Shown: positions 9,638 through 18,610 of the stretch, one piece after another | Layout of the letters: every line of letters begins with the position of its first letter | Numbering within the stretch: the stretch's first letter is position 1 | From: Vibrio sp. CB1-14 | Lineage (GTDB): Bacteria; Pseudomonadota; Gammaproteobacteria; Enterobacterales; Vibrionaceae | Length of the DNA stretch: 64,000 nt | Assembly: GCF_040412085.2 (NCBI RefSeq) | Contig: NZ_CP115920.1 | Span: 1,736,001 to 1,800,000 of the forward strand | Direction: 5' to 3' | Notes under the pieces: generated by a model | What the model saw: the letters and a program-made list of their open reading frames with translations, nothing else | What the model was told of the DNA's origin: nothing | The model's database searches: none | Made by a program: the position numbers and the translations under genes

Positions 9638-9652
9638 TAGAGTCACTTGGGC
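9625..9652. repeat. Perfect 12-bp inverted repeat at the end of the tandem array
   Basis: GCCCAAGTGACT, a four-base loop ATAG, and AGTCACTTGGGC form a perfect hairpin. The left arm is the last unit of the 20-bp array. It lies 24 bases past the stop codon of the DUF3334 gene (minus strand) and may end that transcript, although no T tract follows. Confidence 0.85.
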
Positions 9653-9675
9653 ATGCGATAAAGGAAATGGGAGGC

Positions 9676-10356
9676 TTAAATACCGAGTTCGTCGAGCAAA
9701 TCTTGACTGTTGTCGACCGCTTCTGACTTTGAAGCGTCTTTCTCCGCTTGCTTGGAACGCGCCTGTTCAATAATCGTGTCTGGGCATTCGTCCGGCTGAA
9801 CTTCAAACTCTTCCATTTGGATGAATTCGGTTTTATCCATTGCAAACTCAAGATAGAAAATATTGTTGTCTTCGGTGGAGAACGTCACACGGCGTGCTTG
9901 AGGGCGCTCTAGATTGGTGTCGACCGACAAAACGACCTGTTTATTGATAGACAGCATTTTCGGTTGGTTCTGAGTAATGTTGGTTTGTAGCTCTTTACGT
10001 ACTTTGTTGGTGAAGTCGCCAACGAGTTGGTTCATCAGCTCGCCCAGAACATCGCCCACTTCGTCTGAGTTATGGTGAATCGCTAGCTCTTCTTCAGGCA
10101 TACCCATGTTGCGCATGTAGTTGGTATAAAGTTCAAGTGCTGCTTTAGAGGTAAAGTTAATCACCACCAGTCCAGAAAAACCACCATCAAACAAAACAAA
10201 GCAGCCGTAGTCAGGCTTTAGTGTGGTTTTTGTTATCTTCTGCACCATCGCGGAATAGGTGACGCTCGATTGTGTTGCTGAAGTGAGGACGGTAGAGACC
10301 GACTGACATAGTTTAAGCAGAATATCTTCTGTAGTGATTACTTTTGTTTTTTTCAT
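9676..10356 (-). CDS. DUF3334 family protein, CheX-like
   Basis: This 226-residue protein looks like the Vibrio DUF3334 family. The stretch DEVGDVLGELMNQLVGDF resembles the helix of CheC/CheX/FliY phosphatases, which carries an E-x3-N signature. The two-layer pattern of strands such as YGCFVLFDGGFSGLVVINF also fits the CheX fold. A chemotaxis or signalling phosphatase-like role is therefore possible, but this is inference. The last 35 residues are charged and probably disordered, ending in DLLDELGI, a peptide-like tail. It stands alone with no chemotaxis gene beside it. Confidence 0.72.
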   Translation of the reverse strand: MKKTKVITTEDILLKLCQSVSTVLTSATQSSVTYSAMVQKITKTTLKPDYGCFVLFDGGFSGLVVINFTSKAALELYTNYMRNMGMPEEELAIHHNSDEVGDVLGELMNQLVGDFTNKVRKELQTNITQNQPKMLSINKQVVLSVDTNLERPQARRVTFSTEDNNIFYLEFAMDKTEFIQMEEFEVQPDECPDTIIEQARSKQAEKDASKSEAVDNSQDLLDELGI

Positions 10357-10627
10357 TGCGAACCGCTTGATCTAATGATGTCTTCCATAGGTTTGGGAGT
10401 GTGTCACGAAGCTTACTCGTTGAAAAGGCATAAAACAGAGGTGTTGTCCGCGAGTTTCCGATTTGATCACACTTTTAATTGTTGTAAAGTGGCGGGATAA
10501 GTAAAATCGATGTGCTTTCAGCGACGTATATAACGTTAGCCGTGACGTCTCTATGTACGCGTAAGAGCATTCATACAATTTACTCCTTTGCTGAGAGGAT
10601 CAGCAGACTTAAGGGGCAGGAAGCTAA

Positions 10628-13600
10628 ATGTTACCAAGATTACATACTCAAACCGATATTCATCCCACTGTACAGGTGTTTCTCCAGCAGCTAGAAGCGA
10701 ATGGCTTTAGCGGCGATATAGAGACTCAGTACTCTAGCCGTTTGGCTGTTGCGACCGACAACAGTGTCTATCAAAAATTGCCGCAAGCCGTTGTGCACCC
10801 GAAAGCCACCCAAGATGTTCAATTGATTGGTGAGCTTGCTAGCCAAGACAAGTTCAGCTCAGTGACGTTTTCCCCGCGTGGTGGTGGCACCGGTACCAAC
10901 GGTCAATCTCTAACCTCTGGTGTGGTGGTGGATTTGTCCCGCTATATGAATAGAGTACTGGAAATCAATGAAGATGAAGGTTGGGTTCGAGTACAAACTG
11001 GTATTGTTAAAGACGCCCTAAATGATGCAATTCGTCCGTATGGGTATTTCTTTTCACCAGATCTATCGACCAGTAATCGCGCTACTCTAGGTGGCATGGT
11101 TAACACCGATGCATCGGGACAGGGCTCGTTAAAGTACGGCAAGACCTCTGATCACGTACTTTCTTTACAAGCAGTATTTGCTGATGGTTCGCTGCTGGAA
11201 AGTGATGGTTCGGGTGCAGGAGTTCCATCGGGTAGCTTTGCTGAGCAAGCTCTCGCGGTATCGAAGAACGTATGTCAGTCACAGCGAACCTTAATCGATG
11301 AAAAGTTTCCTCCGCTTAATCGCTTTCTAACAGGCTATGATCTGAAAAATGCTTATCAGCCAGACAGTGATGACTTTGACTTCACTCGTATTCTTTGTGG
11401 CGCCGAAGGTTCACTGGCCTTCATTACTGAAGCGAAGCTGAACCTAACACCAATCCCTAAGGCGCGAACTCTAATCAACGTTAAATACAACAGCTTTGAT
11501 TCCGCGCTACGTAACGCACCGTTTATGGTTGAAGCCAATGCATTGTCGGTTGAAACCGTGGACTCAAGGGTACTCAATCTTGCGAAACAAGATATTGTTT
11601 GGCATACCGTCAGTGATTTGATTAGTGACGTGCCGGGCAAAGAAATGCAAGGCCTAAACATGGTCGAGTATGCAGGGCAAGATGAACAGGAAGTCGCTCG
11701 CGCAGTAAAAGCACTCACCGATAGCTTGGATGAGAAACTAAAAACAGAACAAGACGGCATTATTGGTTACCAAATTACCAATGATGTGGCGAGCATTGGG
11801 CGCATCTATAACATGCGTAAGAAAGCCGTTGGCCTGCTTGGCGCAGTCAAAGGCAGCGCTAAACCGATAGCTTTTGCTGAAGACACCTGTGTGCCGCCAG
11901 AGAATTTGGCGGACTTTATCGCAGAGTTTCGAGTCCTACTGGATGGTCACAATCTAAATTACGGTATGTTTGGCCATGTCGATGCCGGTGTACTTCATGT
12001 AAGACCGGCGCTAGACATGTGCGATCCGAATCAAGAAGCGCTCATGCACCAGGTCTCCGATGAAGTTGTCGCATTGGTGGCGAAATACGGCGGTCTAATG
12101 TGGGGTGAACACGGTAAAGGTTTTCGTTCTGAGTACGGCCCTGAGTTTTTCGGTGATGAGCTGTTTAATGAGCTCCGCCGGATTAAATCTGCGTGCGATC
12201 CTCTCAATAAGATGAACCCCGGTAAGATTTGTACGCCGTTAGGGAGTGACGATGAGCTGGTGAAAGTATCTGACGTTAAACGTGGCACTTACGATCGTCA
12301 AATTCCAGTTGAAGTACGTGATAGCTTTTCTCAAGCGATGGAATGTAACGGCAATGGTTTGTGTTTTAACTACGATACGGCGTCGCCAATGTGTCCGTCG
12401 ATGAAGGTGACGGCGGATCGTCGCCATTCTCCAAAAGGGCGTGCCGGTTTGGTGCGTGAGTGGCTAAGACAGCTGTCGGAGCAGGGCTTTGATGTCATAG
12501 AGCTTGAAAATGAGACCAAGAAATCACCAAGTGCGAAAGGATTGATCGAAAAGTGGCGCAATACCTTCAACAAGCGCCACGAGTACGATTTCTCTCACGA
12601 AGTGTATGAGGCGATGAATGGCTGTTTGGCCTGTAAAGCGTGTGCTAGCCAATGTCCAATCAAAGTCGATGTACCAAGTTTTAGATCTCGATTCCTCAAC
12701 TTGTATTACACGCGATACCAGCGTCCAGCAAAAGACTATTTGGTTGCGAATATCGAAACCATGCTGCCCTATATGGCGAAGGTACCAAAAGTGGTCAACT
12801 TTGCGCTTAAGCAGCCTTTGGTGCAGAAGCTGACAGAAAAGTCGGTGGGCTATATTGATGCGCCGTTGCTGTCGGTGCCAACCCTGAAATCGAGAATTAA
12901 ACATCAGCCAGTTTCAGAGTTCAATTTAGAACAGCTTCAAGCTATTCCAACTGCACAGCGTCAAGACTATGTGTGTATTGTTCAAGACCCGTTTACTAGC
13001 TTTTATGACGCTCAAGTGGTGGAAGATTTCGCCAAGCTGATTTTGAAGCTGGGTAAGAAGCCGGTAATCTTGCCGTTTAAACCCAATGGTAAAGCAACCC
13101 ATATTAAGGGCTTTTTGGCACAATTTGCGAAGTCTGCTCAAAATACAGCGGACTTTCTGGCGGAGGTCGCGGCACTTGATATACCGTTAGTCGGCGTCGA
13201 CCCTGCATTAGTGCTTTGTTACCGCGATGAATATACCGAGATTCTTGCTGAGTCACGTGGTGATTTTGATGTCCTTACAGTACATGAGTGGTTAACACCA
13301 ATGCTCAAGGATATTGAACCCAGCAACGTGATTGATGAGGCGGACTGGTATCTGTTTGCGCACTGTACTGAGAAAACCAAAATGCCAAATGCTGAAAAAG
13401 AATGGGGTAGTATTTTCCAGCACTTCGGTGGACGCCTCACAACAGTTCCAGTTGGTTGTTGTGGTATGGCAGGCACGTTTGGTCACGAATCAGATAAGCT
13501 GCAAATGTCGAAAGATATTTATGGGCTTAGCTGGGCGCCAAATCTGGATAAGCTTCCGACAGAGCGTTGCTTAGTAACGGGATACTCTTGCCGAAGCCAG

Positions 13601-13666
13601 GTGAAGCGTTTTGAACACGCGCCAACCAAACATCCATTGCAGGCTGTGTTGCAGTTGTTGAATTAA
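10628..13666 (+). CDS. ydiJ: FAD-linked oxidase/4Fe-4S protein, D-2-hydroxyglutarate dehydrogenase (YdiJ)
   Basis: At 1012 residues this matches the length and two-part layout of YdiJ. The N-terminal half is an FAD-binding PCMH-type oxidase (SPRGGGTGTNGQSL near residue 83, followed by the lactate/glycolate-oxidase C-domain). The C-terminal half is an iron-sulfur reductase region, with a Cys pair near 575-590 (GLCFNYDTASPMCPS) and the ferredoxin-like cluster CLACKACASQCP near 665-676. It also has a later CCG motif in VGCCGMAGTFGHE near 943. Known members oxidise D-2-hydroxyglutarate produced by SerA, passing electrons to the respiratory chain. The start has GGGGCAGGAAG upstream and a hairpin terminator follows. 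Confidence 0.9.
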   Translation: MLPRLHTQTDIHPTVQVFLQQLEANGFSGDIETQYSSRLAVATDNSVYQKLPQAVVHPKATQDVQLIGELASQDKFSSVTFSPRGGGTGTNGQSLTSGVVVDLSRYMNRVLEINEDEGWVRVQTGIVKDALNDAIRPYGYFFSPDLSTSNRATLGGMVNTDASGQGSLKYGKTSDHVLSLQAVFADGSLLESDGSGAGVPSGSFAEQALAVSKNVCQSQRTLIDEKFPPLNRFLTGYDLKNAYQPDSDDFDFTRILCGAEGSLAFITEAKLNLTPIPKARTLINVKYNSFDSALRNAPFMVEANALSVETVDSRVLNLAKQDIVWHTVSDLISDVPGKEMQGLNMVEYAGQDEQEVARAVKALTDSLDEKLKTEQDGIIGYQITNDVASIGRIYNMRKKAVGLLGAVKGSAKPIAFAEDTCVPPENLADFIAEFRVLLDGHNLNYGMFGHVDAGVLHVRPALDMCDPNQEALMHQVSDEVVALVAKYGGLMWGEHGKGFRSEYGPEFFGDELFNELRRIKSACDPLNKMNPGKICTPLGSDDELVKVSDVKRGTYDRQIPVEVRDSFSQAMECNGNGLCFNYDTASPMCPSMKVTADRRHSPKGRAGLVREWLRQLSEQGFDVIELENETKKSPSAKGLIEKWRNTFNKRHEYDFSHEVYEAMNGCLACKACASQCPIKVDVPSFRSRFLNLYYTRYQRPAKDYLVANIETMLPYMAKVPKVVNFALKQPLVQKLTEKSVGYIDAPLLSVPTLKSRIKHQPVSEFNLEQLQAIPTAQRQDYVCIVQDPFTSFYDAQVVEDFAKLILKLGKKPVILPFKPNGKATHIKGFLAQFAKSAQNTADFLAEVAALDIPLVGVDPALVLCYRDEYTEILAESRGDFDVLTVHEWLTPMLKDIEPSNVIDEADWYLFAHCTEKTKMPNAEKEWGSIFQHFGGRLTTVPVGCCGMAGTFGHESDKLQMSKDIYGLSWAPNLDKLPTERCLVTGYSCRSQVKRFEHAPTKHPLQAVLQLLN

Positions 13667-13675
13667 CCTAATTTT

Positions 13676-13698
13676 AAAGCGTCCTAGTCGGGCGCTTT
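13676..13698 (+). terminator. Terminator after ydiJ
   Basis: AAAGCGTCC and GGGCGCTTT pair across a TAGTC loop with one G-U pair and end in TTTATTAT. It lies ten bases beyond the ydiJ stop. Confidence 0.65.
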
Positions 13699-13732
13699 AT
13701 TATGTGTATTCTCGAAAAATCAAGGAGTCGAT

Positions 13733-14197
13733 GTGAAAGCACTAGAGCTGAAGATACCGCCGGTGTTGGTTTTTTTGTTTGTTGCCGCTTCGATGTACTT
13801 TGTGGCTAGATACGACAATGGTTGGCTGTATACCTATATTCCGCTGAAAAGTGTTTGGGCAGCGGGGCTGTTTATCATTAGTGGCTTTATTGGTGTGTCC
13901 GGTGTGCTGGAGTTTAGAAAGGCGCAAACGACGGTCGACCCGACCAAGCCAGACAAAGCCAGCTGCGTAGTGGATAGCGGTATCTTTTCAAAAACTCGAA
14001 ATCCGATGTATCTCGCACTGTTTGTTCTGCTGCTCAGCTGGGGGTTTTGGCTTGAAGACGGCTTAGCGCTCACCTTATGTTGGCTGTTTATTCCTTATAT
14101 GAATCGATTCCAAATAAAACCTGAAGAACGAGTGCTCGAGGCTATGTTTGGTGAGCCTTACAAGCAATATAAAGATAAGGTTAGGCGCTGGGTTTGA
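13733..14197 (+). CDS. Isoprenylcysteine carboxyl methyltransferase-like membrane protein
   Basis: The 154-residue product has four to five hydrophobic segments and the C-terminal signature of the ICMT/phospholipid methyltransferase group: KTRNPMYLALF, then EERVLEAMFGEPYKQYKDKVRRW. Members transfer methyl groups from SAM to lipids or modified cysteines at the membrane. In bacteria the natural substrate is mostly unknown. The start is GTG with AAGGAG upstream. It lies just downstream of the ydiJ terminator, so it is likely its own unit. Family assignment is firm, substrate is not. Confidence 0.82.
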   Translation: MKALELKIPPVLVFLFVAASMYFVARYDNGWLYTYIPLKSVWAAGLFIISGFIGVSGVLEFRKAQTTVDPTKPDKASCVVDSGIFSKTRNPMYLALFVLLLSWGFWLEDGLALTLCWLFIPYMNRFQIKPEERVLEAMFGEPYKQYKDKVRRWV

Positions 14198-14220
14198 TGC
14201 TTATTTGAATAGAAAGTAGC

Positions 14221-14250
14221 AAGCCGTGTCATGTTAATGTGACACGGCTT
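14221..14250. terminator. Stem-loop between convergent genes
   Basis: An 11-bp perfect stem AAGCCGTGTCA/TGACACGGCTT with an 8-base loop sits in the 63-base gap between two convergent genes. A U tract is absent on both sides, so termination strength is uncertain. Confidence 0.6.
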
Positions 14251-14260
14251 GTGATAGTTG

Positions 14261-14986
14261 TTAAGCGTTTTGGCTTAGCGTCTCAAGAAACAGATCCTTA
14301 CGTTCATGGAAGCGAGCTACAAGATCGTCGACCGCATTGGTATCGTAGGGCTTAAGACCACTTGCAACCATACGTTTAACGCCTTTACCAACGACATCAC
14401 CGTCTTCTTTAAATGCAAAGTTAAGTGTGACTACACCACGTTTGCCTTCAACATCAAATGTCGCTCCAGTGAATTCAACTTCTGGGTGCTGAAGATCTAG
14501 GCGGTCAAACTCGACTTCCATACTCTCATAAATCACCAGAGGACGCTGGCAGTTGATCATCATCTGCTCTTGTTCCATTAATGGAACCATGATGTGAGGG
14601 AAGTTCATGCCAGAGAATTGAACATAGTTGGTCACGACATGTTCGATGAACGCTTGGTCATGGCTAACCTCACCTTGGTGAGTCATTTGCAAGTATTCTT
14701 TGCCCGCTGTATCAACAACAGCACTCTCGTGCTCGCCTTTTTCGACGACGTTCAGAGCAACACCGTCACCTACCATGCCGGAGAAATTAAAGCGCATCTT
14801 TTGGCTAATGCCTTCTTTTTGAAGTAGGACTGCGAATAGCAGATCGCCCGGTACACAAAAACGCTTGTTGTCTTCGTCATGGATAGGGTTGAAATCGCCC
14901 GCGACTTTTTTAGCGAAATGGCTCGCTTGCTTGCGGGTGAACTCAAATTGGCTTTCGCTTGTTGATACGTAAGGTGTTAGAAACAT
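14261..14986 (-). CDS. DUF3581 family protein
   Basis: The 241-residue soluble product looks like the gammaproteobacterial DUF3581 family. Its N-terminal portion, KQASHFAKKVAGDFNPIHDED, resembles the start of MaoC/hot-dog fold dehydratases (the FNPIH segment). A hot-dog fold acting on acyl thioesters is therefore plausible but not shown. It stands alone on the minus strand, ending in the shared stem-loop with the methyltransferase gene. No signal peptide or membrane segment is seen. Confidence 0.72.
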   Translation of the reverse strand: MFLTPYVSTSESQFEFTRKQASHFAKKVAGDFNPIHDEDNKRFCVPGDLLFAVLLQKEGISQKMRFNFSGMVGDGVALNVVEKGEHESAVVDTAGKEYLQMTHQGEVSHDQAFIEHVVTNYVQFSGMNFPHIMVPLMEQEQMMINCQRPLVIYESMEVEFDRLDLQHPEVEFTGATFDVEGKRGVVTLNFAFKEDGDVVGKGVKRMVASGLKPYDTNAVDDLVARFHERKDLFLETLSQNA

Positions 14987-15142
14987 AATTCTCTTAGGAT
15001 TAACTCAATTGCTGGCGATTATATATTAAGAAATCGTTTAACTGGTTCATCCAGTGTAGATTTTACTTAGAATTGTCGGTTTGACGTTTGTGCTTTGAGG
15101 CACAGTACTCAATTTTGATATTTTGAGTGGCAGTAAGGGAAA

Positions 15143-15172
15143 GGAGGCGAGAGTTCCGCCTCCATGGTGCTC
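15143..15172 (-). terminator. Stem-loop downstream of the MFS transporter gene
   Basis: On the minus strand GGAGGC and GCCTCC pair around a nine-base loop (15143-15163), followed by TTTCCCTT. The position, about 20 bases past the MFS stop codon, suggests a terminator. Confidence 0.6.
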
Positions 15173-15185
15173 GTAGTCTATGGGG

Positions 15186-16391
15186 TTAGGCTGAAGCGGC
15201 TTCAGACGTATTAGGCTTGGAAATCATAACCAGTGCGGCAATACACACAAGGGCGACAACAATACCGCCTAATGACAGTGTAAACACAGAAGCATAACCG
15301 AACTTGTCAATCGACATACCCGCTAGCATCGCCCCAACGCCAAAGCCTCCAGCCATACAAAGCATTAATAGACCTTGTGTAAGGGCTGGCGAGTTGGGGC
15401 TTAGTCTTCCTGCAATTGCTGGAATAATCATGTCATTCCAAGACATAGCCTGCATAAGCACAACGAGCAGCGCGATGGGTAAGATAGTGTTTACATCATG
15501 ACCCGCCGTTAACCAGAATAATGAACCGACAACCAAGTACACTGCCTGAGCAGCATACCACACCATAAATGGTCCACTTTTTTGCATCCAACGCCCAGCA
15601 GATTCGAGCATGAAAATACTGATCACGGCAGACACCGCCATACCAAGCGCAGAATTACCAATCTCTACGTGGTACACCTCTTTAATAAGCAGTGGACCGA
15701 GCTCCATGAGGTTGGAGGAAAGAAACATAGAGAAAAACACGGCAAGCAAAAATAGGAACCAAGGCATTGCTTTTTTGGTTGCCTTCGGGCTGTGCTCTTG
15801 TGTCTCGCCCGATAGGGCTTCTTGCAGATTGGCTTCAACTGGAGGAGGCGGTGCAATGGTTACCATAACGAGGACAACAAAGACGAGACCCATCAAAATC
15901 AGCAATTGATTGGTGCTACTAACGGCCATCCAGTCAGCGAGGGCGACAAGGAGTCCGGTCACAACGATGCCGAAAAATTGACATTGATAGAGACTCGCCA
16001 ATCCGCGACCTTCTTCTTTTTGATTCTTGCTAGAGGCAATCACAAAGGTAGGATTAAGCACGAGCAGTGCGACACTCCCAACGCCAATGAGTGCACCGAC
16101 AATCCAGTAAGTCGTGGTTGAGGTATCGGCAAAGTAGAGGGTCAACAGCGCGATAAAGTGAGTCAACAGAGCAAGGCGTTGCAAGATCTGATGGCAAGAA
16201 TGTTTGTCAGCCAGACCGCCAATTAATGGTGCGAGTAATCCAGCTCCGCCAATCAAGGCCATGACTTGGCCGAGCAAAGCACCGCTGGCGGTTCTTTCAA
16301 TGATGATAGGATTGAGCAAAATTGCGATGCCTACCCATTGGACAATCCCAAGTGAAGCTTGGGCAAAATGCCATAAACGAACACCCTTCAT
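15186..16391 (-). CDS. Major facilitator superfamily transporter
   Basis: The 401-residue protein shows about twelve hydrophobic segments and an MFS signature loop after TM2 (PLIGGLADKHSCHQILQRL). Its central loop, between TM6 and TM7, is hydrophilic (EANLQEALSGETQEHSPKATKK). Length and layout fit drug:proton or siderophore/metabolite exporters. Nothing next to it identifies the substrate. The upstream region has two direct copies of GTTACCTT (16468-16475 and 16493-16500), which could be regulator half-sites. It is transcribed alone, divergent from the DUF333 lipoprotein gene. Confidence 0.85.
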   Translation of the reverse strand: MKGVRLWHFAQASLGIVQWVGIAILLNPIIIERTASGALLGQVMALIGGAGLLAPLIGGLADKHSCHQILQRLALLTHFIALLTLYFADTSTTTYWIVGALIGVGSVALLVLNPTFVIASSKNQKEEGRGLASLYQCQFFGIVVTGLLVALADWMAVSSTNQLLILMGLVFVVLVMVTIAPPPPVEANLQEALSGETQEHSPKATKKAMPWFLFLLAVFFSMFLSSNLMELGPLLIKEVYHVEIGNSALGMAVSAVISIFMLESAGRWMQKSGPFMVWYAAQAVYLVVGSLFWLTAGHDVNTILPIALLVVLMQAMSWNDMIIPAIAGRLSPNSPALTQGLLMLCMAGGFGVGAMLAGMSIDKFGYASVFTLSLGGIVVALVCIAALVMISKPNTSEAASA

Positions 16392-16671
16392 AAGTTGTGA
16401 CCTTCTACTAATAATTTACTCATGAATTTTCAAGTATCCGCACCAAGATACAAGTAACATACTATGAGTTACCTTCTCACATTCGAAGACGTGTTACCTT
16501 GAAGGATTAAAAATTCGAACTAGAGCATCCGCTGACAACAACCAGGCCACAATAACCATCTGATCTGTTGCATATTTTACAGTTTCATCTAACTTTATTA
16601 GACACACGTGAGTCACTTTCCCTTTGTGTAGATAGCGCGTCGGTGAAAGAGGCGAATAAAGGAGAATCCCT

Positions 16672-17037
16672 ATGAAAGGTGGAAATCTAATCCGTTATTT
16701 TGCTTTGGCGGCGATAGTGCCAACAGTGCTTATGGGGTGCGCAAAATCCGATCCCGAGCCTGTAGGTATGGCAAATCCCGCCGCTGTCTACTGTGAAAAA
16801 CACGGTGTTTACGATCTAGAAACAGGTATGTGTACTTTAAAATCGGGTGAAAAAGTGGATGCATGGGAGTATTTTCGAGCTCATCATCAGCAAGGCCCTG
16901 ATAGCGCAGCACGTTTTTGTGAAGCGACGGGTGGCGGTTATATAGAAGACAAGAAGCAGTGTGCTTTGCCAGATGGCAAAGTCATGGATGCCGAAGAGTA
17001 CTTTCGTGACCATCAAATGAGTGGCGCTGGTGGATAA
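16672..17037 (+). CDS. Lipoprotein with two DUF333 repeats
   Basis: The 121-residue product has a lipoprotein signal ending in LMGC (lipidated Cys near residue 23). Two DUF333 units follow. Each has a Cys near its start and a second Cys before a short GEKVDAWEYFR or GKVMDAEEYFR segment, so each unit is probably closed by a disulfide. DUF333 proteins are sometimes called putative hemolysins, but that activity is not established. It overlaps the next gene by 17 bases, so the two are translationally linked. AAAGGAG precedes the start. Confidence 0.85.
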   Translation: MKGGNLIRYFALAAIVPTVLMGCAKSDPEPVGMANPAAVYCEKHGVYDLETGMCTLKSGEKVDAWEYFRAHHQQGPDSAARFCEATGGGYIEDKKQCALPDGKVMDAEEYFRDHQMSGAGG

Positions 17038-18250
17038 GATCAACAGTCAAATTTCAGCTGTTCGTCGCTACCTAAGCCATCTTGCTTTACTGAGCGTTAG
17101 TGTTTTTTTCACGATAAGCATGACAGGCTGCACCAATCCTATCATTGAACAAGAACCAGAGATGTATACCACCTCTGGTTCACTCGCCCCTTATTCGCAA
17201 TCCAACTTCAATCAATATATTGAACAAACCACCAAGTGGCTTGATGAGACTCGTGTATTTCATGGTGCTGGATACGATGCTGAGATGAAAGCGGTAAGTC
17301 CTTATCGATTAATACCAAATCATCCCAACGGGCAGGGGGTGCTATTGGTACATGGGTTGGGTGATTCGCCTTATTCATTTATTGATATTGCACCTGTCTT
17401 GGCTGAACAAGGTTACTTAGTGCACGTCATGTTGCTGCCTGGACATGGTTCTAGGCCAGCAGATTTAATGCTGCCCAATGTGAAAGACTGGCACGAAGCA
17501 GTTGCCAATCAAGTTACGCTGTTAAAGCGCGATGTTGATGAAGTGTGGTTAGCGGGGTTTTCTACCGGAACTAATTTGGTGACTTCTTATGCTGCTCAAA
17601 ATCCAAAAGCGGTCAATGGGTTGGTTTTATTCTCACCTGCCTTTAGTCCTGATGATGTCATCGTACGTTTTGCTGGAACAGCGAGCGTCTTTGTTGACTG
17701 GGTGAACGTCGCAAAGGAACAAAACTATACCCGCTATGATTCACTTGCCATGCATGGTGCTGCGCTTTATTACCAAACGACAACTCAGGTAGAGTTGGAT
17801 TTGCAGCAATATCAGCTAGAAGTACCCGCCTTGTTGATGGTGACAGAAAACGACGAGCTGATTGATACCGAAGGCGTGTATTCGCTGTTTAGAACCGAGT
17901 TCGTCAACCCAAACAGCCGTTTGGTGTGGTATGGCGAAAAGTCCTATCCTGATGCACGGGTTATCAAGCGCAGTATGGATCTTCCAAAGCAAAATATCGA
18001 GAGTGGCTCGCATATCTCAGTACTCTATCGCGCCGACAATCCTTTATATGGGGAAAGAGGGCTAATGCGACAGTGTGGGGGAGCGGAGGAAGGAGAAGTC
18101 TATACGGTAGATTGTGTTGGTATGCCAACATTGACCTATACCGCTTGGGGGTTACTTAAAGAAGATCGCATTAGTGCTCGCCTAAGCTGGAATCCCTATT
18201 TCGATACCATGATGGAAAGAGTGGTTAAGTTTATGAAAACGGCGAACTAG
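17021..18250 (+). CDS. Alpha/beta hydrolase lipoprotein (esterase/lipase-like)
   Basis: This 409-residue protein has an N-terminal signal with a lipobox, ISMTGC (Cys37), so it is probably membrane-attached outside the cytoplasm. The hydrolase core shows LLVHGLGDSP as the oxyanion-hole HG motif and GFSTGT (Ser near 181) as the nucleophile elbow. The acid is likely in TENDELID and the histidine in GSHISVLYR. It resembles carboxylesterases or monoacylglycerol lipases; the substrate is unknown. The start is a GTG inside the end of the DUF333 gene. That 17-base overlap implies coupled expression and possibly a shared envelope role. Confidence 0.82.
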   Translation: MALVDKINSQISAVRRYLSHLALLSVSVFFTISMTGCTNPIIEQEPEMYTTSGSLAPYSQSNFNQYIEQTTKWLDETRVFHGAGYDAEMKAVSPYRLIPNHPNGQGVLLVHGLGDSPYSFIDIAPVLAEQGYLVHVMLLPGHGSRPADLMLPNVKDWHEAVANQVTLLKRDVDEVWLAGFSTGTNLVTSYAAQNPKAVNGLVLFSPAFSPDDVIVRFAGTASVFVDWVNVAKEQNYTRYDSLAMHGAALYYQTTTQVELDLQQYQLEVPALLMVTENDELIDTEGVYSLFRTEFVNPNSRLVWYGEKSYPDARVIKRSMDLPKQNIESGSHISVLYRADNPLYGERGLMRQCGGAEEGEVYTVDCVGMPTLTYTAWGLLKEDRISARLSWNPYFDTMMERVVKFMKTAN

Positions 18251-18393
18251 AAACTAGCAATTGAATGACCGCATAAACTCTTGATTATTTTATAAAGGCA
18301 ATGCTTGGTGTCTTTATTAACTAGTACGCTGTATTGATCTGCTTCAAAATATTCTTTTATAAACAAATTACAATTAAAGAACATTCAACTTTT

Positions 18394-18421
18394 TTGTTAG
18401 CAGGTTCTCAAATTATATCCT
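18394..18421 (+). promoter_or_regulatory. Possible promoter of the tna operon
   Basis: TTGTTA and TATCCT are separated by 16 bases, about 115 bases before tnaC. Each hexamer matches the sigma-70 consensus at four of six positions. I found no clear CRP site in this stretch (18251-18535), although tna operons usually depend on CRP. Confidence 0.35.
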
Positions 18422-18535
18422 ATAGTAATGACATGTACGGTAACTTATAGATAATACACTTAGTTAGTTCGATAATGTCTTGTTTGAAAAAACGAACAAG
18501 GCTTGATAAGTCGAGTATTGTAAGTAGGTAAATAA

Positions 18536-18610
18536 ATGAATAAGTTCAACACAATCAGTAGCTGGTTCACACTAGACTACAAAATCGCTTTCTTCTTCCC
18601 TTCGAGATAA
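18536..18610 (+). CDS. tnaC: Tryptophanase operon leader peptide TnaC
   Basis: This 24-residue frame is the tryptophan-sensing arrest peptide. W10, F11, D14, K16, I17 and P22 have the same spacing as W12, F13, D16, K18, I19 and P24 of E. coli TnaC. It continues with two residues after the proline (S, R), as I recall for Proteus-type TnaC, and has the same AFFFP ending. AGGT lies six bases before the ATG. In known systems free tryptophan stalls the ribosome at the end of TnaC, masks the Rho-binding region in the spacer and lets polymerase reach tnaA. Confidence 0.95.
   Translation: MNKFNTISSWFTLDYKIAFFFPSR

Noticed and set aside
9541-9652. Repeats plus hairpin that could suggest CRISPR or an integron attC site
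   Set aside because: The units are head-to-tail with no unique spacers, and no integrase, cas gene or attC core sites are present.
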